DNA of 64,000 bases from Polytrichum commune (lineage: Eukaryota > Streptophyta > Polytrichopsida > Polytrichales > Polytrichaceae), in NCBI GenBank assembly GCA_950295325.1, contig OX485804.1, positions 68,670,033 to 68,734,032 on the forward strand. The letters run 5' to 3'. Within the stretch, counting starts at the first letter, position 1. Every line of letters begins with the position of its first letter. The position numbers and the translations under genes are program-made. Positions 47,836 to 57,727 of this stretch are shown here, one piece after another. Under the pieces are notes generated by a model, which was not told the DNA's origin, did not search any database, and was given only the letters and a program-made list of their open reading frames with translations.

Positions 47836-48833
47836 GGGTGGAATACGATGCAAAGTACGGTGAATATAAAAAGTAATATTCAAATAGATAGTGTTGTTTT
47901 TTAGTATTACTAGATACAATGTCAAATTTATAGTATTCGCAATATATGTATGAAATGCAAAAGTTGTCTATTACAATTTCATATTTGTCATGTACGACTA
48001 CATCAATATTATTATATTGTTATATCTATTTAAACGTCATTGTCATCGGTATATATCAAAGTCATAGGTGCCCAATTATTGTTGTGTTCTTCTTGGGCAC
48101 GTTCCCCTTGTAAGTTTGGGCTCATGAAATGACTTGGTGAAGTCGTCATGAAAATGGTGTGATCTTCTTGCTTAATAGATAGTTGTAGTTTTCTAACATT
48201 GAATATAGAATCTATCACCTTGGGGAATTGTTGAAACAAATACTGGGTTTAGATTCGACTAAATAGTCTTATCATGGCGGGTGGAAAACTAGCATAGAAA
48301 GTGTTCATTTGGGTCGCGATGATTGTCTATTTGCATTGGAAATAACATGTGTTCAACATTGGGTCTTCCCCTTAGACTTCCTTCACTCTTCTCAGTCACA
48401 TCAATTTCTTACTTATACAATTCATAACATTATTCAAATCCATAACCCATGTTATGTGGGACTTGCTTGTTTGAGCAAGTATCATGTTACAATTGAGCTT
48501 TCAAGTTGAAAGCTTGAACAATGTTGACTCAATGGCACGATGGATCAAATGTGGAATGACTATGACAAGTTTTTCACAAACCATTTGTTCATAATCACAC
48601 ACAACATCATTTGTTTCAAGGCGATACATGCATTTAGAGTATTTTGGTTTACTTGCTAGTTAAAATTAGGCAATACTATAACGGATATTTTGAGTTAGGA
48701 ATCAAAAGTCATGACTAAGTTGTTCAAAACCTATGAGCTCCATAATGTTTCTCCTAGCGCTAGTATAAGAGGCGTACCACAATATGACCCTAAACCCTAC
48801 CACTACATCAAAATTAATTAAGGGTTATATCTA
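47836..48833. other. Spacer between the convergent genes, with a second IYxDDNxV reading frame
   Basis: It holds the two 3' UTRs. On the minus strand, 48030-48239 encodes about 70 codons ending IYTDDNDV and stop. This resembles the end of the neighbouring zinc-finger gene (IYSDDNEV and stop), and the DNA GTCATTGTCATCG-TATATAT recurs at both stops. It could be an alternative last exon or a degenerate copy of the gene end. Confidence 0.4.
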
Positions 48834-49765
48834 CTAAACTTCATTGTCATCGCTATATATTTCTTCCATCAACTTGGGATTCCGTGCCGCGTAGCTAGCA
48901 CACGCTTCCGCAATACGTTGGGTACGTTGCGGTGCCGTTGCCTCATATCGGATTCGGTATGCTTCAACAATAGATTTGACATACTCTTCACGTCCCACTT
49001 CCAACCTATGATACAACATACACATAGCATAAGATACAACATAAAAATAAATAAATGCAAAGCAATTGAAACAAATTATAAAACTTCAAATATGAATACT
49101 TACAATCTTGTGTGTTCAATTTTCTTGTTCCAACGAAGAAGCTCCATTACGAAATGTTCGCGGGATGGTTCACGTTCTTCCCACGTGGATTTTGCCCATG
49201 CATGCTTCAAAGATCCAACACCCGCAATACCTTTTGTAGATCTCAGATACTCGGCAAACTCAGTATCAGTAATGAGTTTGTTGAACCGGGATGGAGAAAT
49301 GTGATCTCCCCATTTTGAAATGCCCAAGAACTTCTCTACCACCGAATCAAATACACAAGCAAGCAATGGTTTTTCTTTGTTAAAGTGAGGAGTATTCATT
49401 GAAGACAATATCTCCCACGCTTTAGTTGGCTCTTTCAACCATTTTTTCTCTTGTTGTTTGAGTTCTTTCTGTTTTCGCACCATCTCATCGCTCAAAACAA
49501 GGGCATTGAACTTCCGATAGTTTTGAATCCGATGTTTAGAAAGAGCACCTTTAGGACGTCCAGTTGTATCCCAAGACACATGAAGCATATGTGACAACAT
49601 ATGCTTGCGAAAATGGTTTTTGGCAGTATACCCTTTGGATTTGCAACCATCCATTAAACACAAATATTTGTCTTCGTTTGCCGATAAAGTCCAATGCTCA
49701 TTCTTCATTGCAAGTGGAAGATTGTTTGGATTCTCCACAAGATTGGGGGGCGTTGATGGAGCCAT
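48834..49765 (-). CDS. C2H2 zinc-finger protein, second gene of the Mutator-like element
   Basis: Two exons, 49765-49104 and 49005-48834, flank a 98-bp GT...ATAG intron and give 277 residues from ATG. Near residue 34 a finger reads C-x4-C-x13-H-x3-H (YLCLMDGC...FRKHMLSH). The middle is Lys-rich (RKQKELKQQEKKWLKEP). The rest is helical, with many aromatic and charged residues, and the end is acidic (IYSDDNEV). I do not recognise the family. Position and opposite orientation parallel the accessory gene of autonomous Mutator elements; a role in binding the 63-bp iterons just upstream is an inference. The frame is intact. Confidence 0.75.
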
Positions 49766-49849
49766 CTACACATAAGGAAACAAAAACATTTGTGTTAGCT
49801 TGACAACACGTGATAAAAACCAAAATGTGACGAAGGCAACAAATTCACA

Positions 49850-50125
49850 ATCTGGTTTTATACACTATACGTGACAGTTTACACGTAAAAGTGACGAGAG
49901 AAAGAGGGTCCAATCTGATTGTATATGCTATACGTGACAGTATTCCCTAAAACTTGACGCAAGAAAGAGGGAACAATCTGCTTGTACACGCTATACGTGA
50001 CAGTATTGCCTAAAATTGACGCAAGAATGAGGAAACATTCTGATCTTATATGCTATACGTGATACACTTCCCTCAACTTGACGCAAGAAAGAGGGAATAT
50101 TCTGATTTGAGGTGTTATACGTATA
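49850..50125 (-). repeat. 63-bp iterons upstream of the zinc-finger gene
   Basis: CTATACGTGAC or a close variant recurs at 49865, 49928, 49991 and 50053, with a decayed copy at 50115; spacings are 63, 63, 62 and 62 bp. Between them lie TTGACGCAAGAAAGAGGGAA-type segments. Reverse-complemented, the units align with the two units at 45067-45190. Confidence 0.85.
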
Positions 50126-50770
50126 ATTTAACATGACAACAATAATATGTAGAAGCCAGAAAGTTTCTTATCACACAAATTGAAATGAGTGATGCAAAGT
50201 TCAAAGAAACACGAAATACAATGAATATTGGAGTACAAAAAATCATATTCTCATACATTAGAGTTGAGATGTAAATGCCCACATTGAATGATTTGTGAAG
50301 TATATACATGAGGGGAGAACTTTAGAAGTAGTTGTGGTTATCATATTTTGGAACGGAGATCGAATACACACAATATACAAACAACCTTCCCACTTGCAAA
50401 ATTTGATCACAGCAAACCAGCAAAAGTGATATGGAATACACATCACACATGAGCAATGAAGATTGTACATTGAAAATATATGTGCACAATGGGAAAAAAA
50501 TGCCCAAGTCCCAAACAACACAAAACATCAAAGAAGATATTTGAAACATACAAAGAAGATTGTTTTGCAATGTAGACCCTATTTCAATCTTGGCATAGCA
50601 GATATGTATAACATAACACAGTGGAATTGAGTGGTCATCAAGCAGACCATTGCACTTTATTAGGAAGTAAAAGAATACTTGTTGTATTTGCTTCCTTTGT
50701 ATCCCTAATGCCCATGAATTTGTGATCATATCATACCAACTACAAGAATCTACACCAAATCTTGATCCAT
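50126..50770. other. Spacer in the zinc-finger gene's upstream region
   Basis: AT-rich sequence. The 150-codon minus-strand frame (50322-50774) is Cys/Phe/Ile-rich and shows no domain. No repeats were seen. Confidence 0.4.
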
Positions 50771-50775
50771 GCACT

Positions 50776-50950
50776 ATACCCTAAACCCTAGTCCAGCACT
50801 AAAAAGCTCCTAAACCAGCAAGCAATTCCAATTCACAATACCCTAAACCCTAGTCCAGCACTAAAAAGCTCCTACACCAGCAAGCAATTCACAATACCCT
50901 AAACCCTAGTCCAGCACTAAAAAGCTCCTACACCAGCAAACAATTCACAA
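50776..50950. repeat. Three tandem ~55-70-bp units with telo-box cores
   Basis: ATACCCTAAACCCTAGTCC followed by AGCACTAAAAAGCTCCT and CCAGCAA-CAATTC occurs three times (cores near 50779, 50840 and 50895). AAACCCTA is the plant telo-box, a promoter element of housekeeping genes. On the transposase side AGGGTTTAGGA occurs at 44818 and 44938 in the mirrored orientation. Confidence 0.8.
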
Positions 50951-51084
50951 CGAAGATCTTCGGGAAAGAAGGCTCATGGCTCCCCCTTCAACTTCGGATC
51001 GCCCCCACCCGACTTCGGGATCTTCGTAACACATCGAAAATTTGGGACACCAAACAAAAAATTGAAAAGAGCTTACAAAAAAGC

Positions 51085-51570
51085 TTACATCTTGAAAGGA
51101 GCGCCACGAGCGGGGCGGGGAGCAGGGCGAGGAGGCTTGCAGGAGCGGGGCGGGGCGGCGAGCAGGGAGGGCCAGGAGCGCGGCGAGCAGGACGACCAGG
51201 AGCGCGGCGAGGATGCAGAACCAGGAGCGGCGAGCAGGAGGACCAGGAGCGCGGCGAGCAGGACGACCAGGAACGGCGAGCAAGAGGACCAGGAGCGCGG
51301 TGAGCAGGACAACCAGGAGCGGCGAGCAGGAGGACCGGGAGCGCGGCGAGGAAGAAACCCAGGAGCGCGGCGAGGAAGCGCCAGGAGCGCGGCAAGGCAG
51401 AGGACCAGGAGCGCAGGAGCGGGGCGAGCAAGGAGGGCAAGAGCGGGGCGAGCAAGGAGGCCAGGAGCGCGGCGAGCAAGGAGGGCAAGAGCGGGCCGAG
51501 CAAGGAGGCCAGGAGCGGGGCGAGCAAAGAGGCCAGGAGCGCGGCGAGCAAGGAGGCCACCAGGAGCGAG
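51085..51570. repeat. GC-rich minisatellite
   Basis: About 480 bases are built from variants of GAGCGCGGCGAGCAGGAGGACCAG, far richer in GC than anything around. Both strands stay open for 130-190 codons because the units lack stops; the products would be Arg/Ala/Gly or Leu/Ala repeats and are not credible proteins. CCCTAAACCCGG repeats follow at 51596-51645. Confidence 0.85.
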
Positions 51571-51649
51571 GAGGCTGGCCAAACTGGACAGGCCTCCCTA
51601 AACCCGGCCTACCCTAAAACGGGCCTACCCTAAACCCGGACTTTGTTTT

Positions 51650-52330
51650 TTATATTAAAGTTATTTTTATTGTTGTTTGAAGCCGGTTCCGGCACGTTTT
51701 GGGGTGGGCTCAGTGCAGGTGGGCCCTTAGGATGACAACCCCACTTCCATCCGGCCAAGGTATGAGTGTTGCACCTCGTTCTCCCTAGCTGTGGAAGGGC
51801 TAGCTAGGAAAACGACATGGGTAATGCTCTCTAACAATCATTGGTGTCTTCTTACTGCTTCGAAGCAAACCGCAATGTCCTCTCTTTGTAAGGTTTCCAT
51901 AGCATGGTGGGCCTTGTGCATGTATTGGAAATGTTTGATCTCAAGATTTTGGTTGTGTATATAGGGCCGCAATGAGGGTATGGTATGGCTAGTGTTGTTT
52001 TATTTTGCATGAATTGCCTAGTGTTGCCCTAAAAATGCTTCACTTCGAAGTATGAATCTTCTAATGTAAAAGGGTGGGGATCATGTCACCACTTCCATGC
52101 TCCCAAGAGGTATCTTGAAATCACCTAGAGTCCACATGAATGCTAAGGTGACTTTGGCCTTGGGGTTAGCTTGCTTTGACAACCCTCTAAAGCTCTTGCT
52201 TCAATGTAATGCCCCTTTTTAGTATGGGAGGGTTAATTGTGAGCAGATCAATTGCTCCATACTCGTAGTAACACTACATTACGGATTCTAGGGGTGCCAT
52301 ATGTTGCTTGAATAAGTTGAAATTCACGGA
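51650..52330. other. No gene recognised
   Basis: The only item noticed is a 17-bp match (one mismatch) of CCAAGGTATGAGTGTTG at 51755-51771 to the reverse complement of 44416-44432. The rest may be eroded transposon sequence. Confidence 0.4.
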
Positions 52331-53690
52331 GGTACTATACCCCATTTGGCAGCCGTGGAGACTTGGAATATAGTAGCCTCAAGTCCCTATTGGTGGCCAA
52401 CATGGGCAATGATGTATGCAATTGCCTAAGACATTGTAAAATTTGCCAAGGAGAGAAGACGACGGAAGCAAAATCAATAGAACGTATTGAACCTTTACCA
52501 AAGGATGGAATGCTCTCAATAGATTGGAGACTACCAATTACATACCGATTAAAATACGATGACAAACTCAATCATATCAAAACACATGACGAATTAGGAC
52601 TACTAAAACTTACTTTCCTAAAGAGGATGGATTGAAGGAGATCAGGGGAGGAGGGTTACATCGGTCAAATCCGACGGTCCAGAAAGCACAGGCAACGTGG
52701 CCTCACAAGAAGTCAAAAGTTGCTTTCATCGCCCATGGACTTCTTCTCGAATATAGACTACCTAATGGGGAAGTAACAATGTGAATAAAAAGGAAGATGC
52801 ACATGCTTGGGTGAAAAGAATTCATGAACATAAAGAACCTCACCTTAATGAGGCAAAAATGTTAACGCAAATAACTAATGGCCCGTATTGGTAGCCAACA
52901 ATACTTATAGACGCTAATCGATTAAAAAATGAATGCATGATTTGCAAACCCAAAACCATGAAAATACCCAACAATATTGATGGCAAGGCCATCATATTCA
53001 AAGAGTAGAAACACAAGATTGAATAGAACCTTGTATAGACTACTTATGAAATTGCAAACTCACGATGGAAGCATCAACCACTCAACGACAACAAAATTGC
53101 AATACGTAGCCACCCATACATGTTAACACATAGAGAAAAATTAATCAAAGAATGACCTAACAACATCCAAAGGAAATGCATAGTAGGACCCATAACAATT
53201 GCTATCATTGTAGAAGCCCATGAAGGGATAATTGGAGGGCATTTTTCAACGGACATCACCTTGCACAAGGTGTTGACAAGTTTTATACTAGTGGCCCACG
53301 ACGAGGAAATATGTTTATCTTTATTGCACTTGGTGCAGTATTTGTCAAAGGGTTGGACCCAAAATCTCAACAAATCTTCAGCCTCTACACCCTGCAATGC
53401 CTACCAAGGTATTCCAAAAGTGGGGTTTGGATTTCATTGGACCAATCAATCCACTAGCAAAGAGCACCACAAATCAGTTCATCATCACAACCACTAACTA
53501 TACTGTAAAATGAGTAGAAGCCAACGCATTGAAGGACAACATGGCTAAATCAATAGAAACTTTTATTTATGAAGAGATAATCACAAAATTTGGTTGTCCC
53601 TTGAAATTCACAAACGATCAAGGAGGCCATTTCATGAATGACACCATCAAAGTACTAAACCCTAAACCCATCAAAGTATCCCATCATGTC
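52330..53690 (+). pseudogene. Decayed gypsy integrase fragments (one or two elements)
   Basis: At 52363-52520 a frame shows an integrase-finger-like stretch (CNCLRHCKICQGEK) followed by EPLPKDGMLSIDW, typical of gypsy integrases. At 53205-53660 a second set appears across shifted frames: HEGIIGGHFSTDITLHKVL, then GLDFIGPI-type, FIITTTNYT, TFIYEEIITKFGCPL and DQGGHFMND. Several stops and at least two frameshifts lie between them. No LTRs were found. Both are inactive remains. Confidence 0.75.
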
Positions 53691-54410
53691 TTGGTGCTTT
53701 CCCTTTAGCCATTATAGAAAGGATTGCCGAAGACAGTTAATTCTCCGTAATTTCTCTTTCTAATGATTCATTCATGGCCCCTATAAATGTGGTTGGTAGG
53801 CCCTCCATAACCTCTTTAACTACATTGTCCGAGATTTCCTTATACTAATAAAAATCCTTGTAAAAATCTAAGCAAATTTTCTCTAGATCCTCCTTCTTCG
53901 TGAAGCTTCTTCCTTGTTTGTCCCTTAGCTCTAAAATAATTGCTTGCGTATTCTTTTGTCTTACCGAGACAAAGAATTTTGTAGAACACTTGTTGCCGAC
54001 CTTTTTCCATTTAACCCTAAACCTAATGGCCACTCCTTCTAGCTTTCTTTGAAACTATCTCCTTTATGGCTCTCCTAGACTAGTTGACCTCTCCTTGTTT
54101 TTCTACATTATGGATACTCGTGTAGTCTTGCCGTGGCTACTTCCAGGCTAGCCCTAGCATTAAGTTCCTCCCTCTTGTGCTCCTTTGCTTTTTGCTTGTT
54201 GAAATGCCTCTAGAATATGGTTATATGCCTCATTTCGTGTAGAGCACATCTCAAACCATGGCTAGTCATCTTTCGAAAGACTTTATTAAGAATATGGAGA
54301 AAAAGGGACATCCCTTGATAAGAGAGGTTCTCCGAAGAATCCCACGAATCGTCCAAAAACAACCTTTTCAAAAATGAATTATATATAGACCCTAACTCAC
54401 GCACAACCAG
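53690..54410 (-). pseudogene. LINE (non-LTR retrotransposon) fragment
   Basis: On the minus strand 54033-53845 encodes RFRVKWKKVGNKCSTKFF followed by a QKNTQAIILELRDKQG stretch. That is the region just before the reverse transcriptase palm in plant LINE ORF2, where such elements read W-x-x-x-G-D-x-x-T-K-F-F. Upstream pieces to 54404 (FNKQKAKE-like) and downstream pieces to about 53700 continue the same protein across stops. Only a short part of the element survives. Confidence 0.65.
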
Positions 54411-54597
54411 TAAGGAAAGGAAAGTTGTAGAGTTAGATGTTCATTCCAAATTATGTTGGAATGTTATTCTACACAATTTATTGAGCATACCAACAATAGT
54501 AAAATTAATTAAGTGGTTAGTAGTAAAGGATTGAAGGATGGACAAAGTCCGCAATCACAAACTGCAAATCAAATCCTGGGAGGCTTGCATACTGAGG

Positions 54598-54760
54598 GCC
54601 GCTTTACACTACGGTGGAGAAGTCCACCAGTCATGAATTCTAGGGAAATTTTGAAATTTGATTGGCTGAGAGTGACACTCTTGTCCAGTGGTGGTTTACA
54701 CTACGGCCAAGAGTCCTTTGGTGGAGAACTTTGTACATGGATGGAAAAAATGACACGGTT
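54598..54760. repeat. TTTACACTACGG repeat, copy 1
   Basis: GCTTTACACTACGGTGGAGAAGTCCACC at 54603 and GGTTTACACTACGGCCAAGAG at 54701 are related. A third and a fourth relative lie at 57536-57580 and, inverted, at 57686-57712. They may be the ends of old inverted-repeat elements, one of which could have received the copia insertion between them. Confidence 0.45.
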
Positions 54761-54899
54761 GCCAACGTGGCAACACTTTTTTGAAGGGGAGTTCTCCGGA
54801 GGCCAAGTTTCTTGGGCAACCTCAAAGCCTCGGACAAGAAACTTGGCCTCTGGAGAACTCCAACTTGAATAAAATATTTTTTCCTTAGAGAAATCTTTG

Positions 54900-55383
54900 C
54901 ACTATTGTTCTCCCTCTTTAGTATGACACTTTTGGGAAACACAAAAAAATTGTATTATCCGGGTGTCGTCTTCTCATTAATGTGACAAATGGCGTAAAGT
55001 TGTTGTATTATTGAGGGAATACGAAACACATATGTAATATGAGCTTAAAAATATATACAATGAGTTAAAGCAATATAGATGTTATGAAATAATAAATTGT
55101 AACTTCAAACAAATACATACATTCTCAAGGACTCTTGAAATAGAAGTCCAAAGATCTTTGGTGTTGCCTACCTAAGTTAGCAAGTGTCATCTTATCTAAA
55201 TTCCCAACAAACTTTTGGAAACTAAAGATTTCATTAACACCAAAATATAAAGAGTCTTCTAATAAGAAACTAGACAACAATGATGCATGCCATTTAGCAT
55301 CAAGATACTTGTGATACTATATCACTGGTGTACAAGGCAACATACTAGGTCAGAGGCCACTCTAATTCTAACCATGTCCATCA
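54900..55383. other. No gene recognised
   Basis: AT-rich spacer before the copia remnant. Confidence 0.4.
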
Positions 55384-57070
55384 TATTATAACATTATTGT
55401 CGATGACTAGGTGTCCGTAAACCCCACCCACGGGGAGGTCACTAGCAAAAATCATAGAAATAACGTGCGATAAAAAATAAGGTCTAATATATTCATTGTA
55501 GGTAAATTTTGCAAAAAAATGTACATATAATATAGGGGGTTTAAAAATAATGAAACATGTTTACATGTAAAATACCATCACTTATAATGACCTCTTTTAT
55601 CTAATCAGTACATGTTAAATAACGTGGAAACAATTATTAGGGGTAGCGGGTCTAGGGTAGGGTCTGTGCTGGTGGATGAAAAAAATGCAATTTTATGTTG
55701 AAAATGCTTGGATGGATGACTTTGCATGTTGGCTTGCTTGAACATTATTGAACCAACAGTTCCAATGTGGAGTTAATGGTATCTACCCACGTGCCAGGAG
55801 GAAAAAAATTGGCGCTTTGTTTGACTTTATTTCACTGTCTAAGATAATGCTTCAATTGCATATTTGGCGGTAATAAGTGCATTGATGTATTTGGCAAATT
55901 GCACCAAACCTGACATTGCATTTGCCATTAATTTATTGGCTAGATTTAGTACTAAGCCAACAAAACAACATTGGAATGGTGTCAAACATATCCTACGATA
56001 CCTCAAGGGCACTGGGGATTTAAATTTGTTTTATAAAGTTGGAAAGGATAGCAACATCAAAGGATGCAGGTTACCTTCCCGATCCACATAAAGGAAAATC
56101 ACAAACATGTTATGTTTTTCTTAGACAAGGAGCAATAATATCTTGGAAATCAACGAAGCAGAATCTTGCAACAACATCCTCAAACCATTCAAAAATCATA
56201 ACCCTGCATGAGGCTTCTCGCGAATGCGTTTGGCTGAGACTGGTGGATGGCTTCAACAAAGATTCTTGTGGTTTCTCCAATGTTCCAAAATCTCCAACAA
56301 TGATCTATGAAGATAATGCAACATGCATCGCTCAGATAAAGACATGCTACATCAAAGGAGATCGAATCAAGCACATCTTATCAAATTTCTTTTCACTCAT
56401 GAATTATTAGGATCATATATAGATGTGATGCAAGTAAGGTTTTCTAATGACCTAGTAGACTTATTCACTAAGTCATTATCAACACCAAGGCATAGGTAAA
56501 TTGTTCAGGGAATAGGAATGCAGAGGTTTTCATCCCTACTTAACATGTAAATAATCATGTCTAGGCCCTTCCACTCTTCTTCCCTTCACTCATGATTTAT
56601 TTACCTCAATTATGACGATTTTTTTTTTAATCATGGTAAGGTTTTTAACGATGGAAGGTAACACGATGTATAAACTAGACTCGTTGTGTCTAGGGGGAGT
56701 ATTATGACACTACCATCAATGACTAGGTGTCCGTCGACCCAACCTCGTCATTTTAGTGTGAAATGATCTATGTACATAGATAAGGAAACTTGGGTCTAAG
56801 TTTAGTAAGACTTGAGACTACTAGGAGTGAAGACTTAAGACTTCTAAAAGTACCTCTTAGATGCTATGGATAAAGAAGGATAAGACTAGGAGTCCCTTTG
56901 GGGATATAAGAGAGAGCTCGAGGGAGATCACAGATCTGGAGCTCTCAAGGATTATGCAATCTTGCTTGCATAATGTGCTTCTCATTTTTTGTATTCATTT
57001 TGGTACCCATTTTGTAACACATTCTACGCTAGTAACCCTAATTACTATTAAGTTCCCACCAATAAGTGAA
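55384..57070 (+). mobile_element. Internally deleted Ty1/copia element
   Basis: TATTATAACATTATTG-TCGATGACTAGGTGTCCG at 55384 and its relative at 56700 mark the starts of two direct LTR copies; the first is mostly lost. Between them is the C-terminal RT/RNase H part of a copia polyprotein. A polypurine tract AGGGGGAG (56692-56699) directly precedes the second LTR, which runs to about 57070 (end uncertain). Confidence 0.7.
55849..56550 (+). pseudogene. Copia polyprotein fragment (RNase H end)
   Basis: The first frame has LAVISALMYLANCTKPDIAF and HWNGVKHILRYLKGT; a frameshift near 56060 leads to DAGYLPDPHKGKSQ, WKSTKQNLATTSSNH, LHEASRECVWLR and IYEDNATCIAQ. A second shift near 56390 leads to IDVMQVR and LVDLFTKSLSTP. 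The order and motifs are those of copia RNase H. It is non-functional. Confidence 0.9.
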
Positions 57071-57535
57071 GTTCCCAAGTAATTCCCAAGTGAAAATGGA
57101 TGTATTCTAGATGTACATAATATAGATGAAAGGAATTCTAGCAGTAACTACCTCATTAATATGACAAAAATAGAGATTCTAAATGTCACATTATCGAGTA
57201 TTGTAGTCGTATAAAAGAGGGAGATTTGAACTAAAAAGTTCGGTCTCACCAAAATGTGTCGTAATATCAAGGGTGTTGTATAAACGAGTGTCGTATTAAC
57301 AAGGTTAGATTGTACCAACATGTAATGTCTTTAAAGATCAATAAGAAAATAATGTTACCTACTTATTTACCTTGATTTCGATGTGTTATAGAGGTGGAAC
57401 ATTTTCAAATAAATTTTTGTCATGAAAGAAGTTCTAAACCATTGTCATATACATATTTGATCAATACAATTTTTTTTAAAATGATCATTTAAGTGTAAGG
57501 TTTCTACTATGGCCAGCTATGATTGTTTTGTAAAG
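57071..57535. other. No gene recognised
   Basis: AT-rich spacer. GTCGTAT and ATTAACAAGG words give no pattern. Confidence 0.35.
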
Positions 57536-57712
57536 TTGTCCGGTGGACTTCTCCTCTAGGTGGTTACACTACGGCCGGTCAAGACTTCTTAAGGCATTTT
57601 TTTTTATTGTTTTTTCATCTTCTCCGGCATACCATCCCTTGCCTCAAATAACATGTCTTGGGCTAAAATTCTTGACCGACCGGTGCACTTCTCCACCGTA
57701 GTGAAAAGTGAC
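57536..57712. repeat. TTTACACTACGG repeat, copy 2 (inverted pair)
   Basis: CCGGTGGACTTCTCCTC...GGTTACACTACGGCCGGTCAAG (57540-57587) faces CTTGACCGACCGGTGCACTTCTCCACCGTAGTG (57671-57704). This makes an inverted pair with a T-rich loop of about 90 bp. Confidence 0.5.
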
Positions 57713-57727
57713 AAACAACCTCCAACT

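Larger units (their letters stand above)
44816..50950. mobile_element. Mutator-like element with two convergent genes (boundaries provisional)
   Basis: A SWIM-type Mutator transposase (plus) and a C2H2 zinc-finger gene (minus) converge. Upstream of each lie repeats with the same 63-bp period and related sequence in inverted orientation, plus telo-box-like AGGGTTTAGG motifs. The arrangement parallels maize MuDR (mudrA/mudrB convergent), although the second protein here shows no recognised similarity to MURB. The outer terminal inverted repeats and 9-bp target duplication were not found. A 17-bp inverted match at 44416-44432 and 51755-51771 is one candidate for wider ends. Confidence 0.65.

Noticed and set aside
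49850-50125. CRISPR-like regularly spaced repeats
   Set aside because: Repeats and spacers are both similar between units, there are no cas genes, and the context is a eukaryotic transposon.
50322-50774. 150-codon minus-strand frame upstream of the zinc-finger gene
   Set aside because: Cys/Phe/Ile-rich translation of AT-rich spacer, no domain, and it lies where the promoter is expected.
51062-51617. Overlapping 130-190-codon frames on both strands in the GC-rich array
   Set aside because: The repeat unit lacks stop codons in several frames at once; the products are Arg/Ala/Gly or Leu/Ala repeats with no domain.
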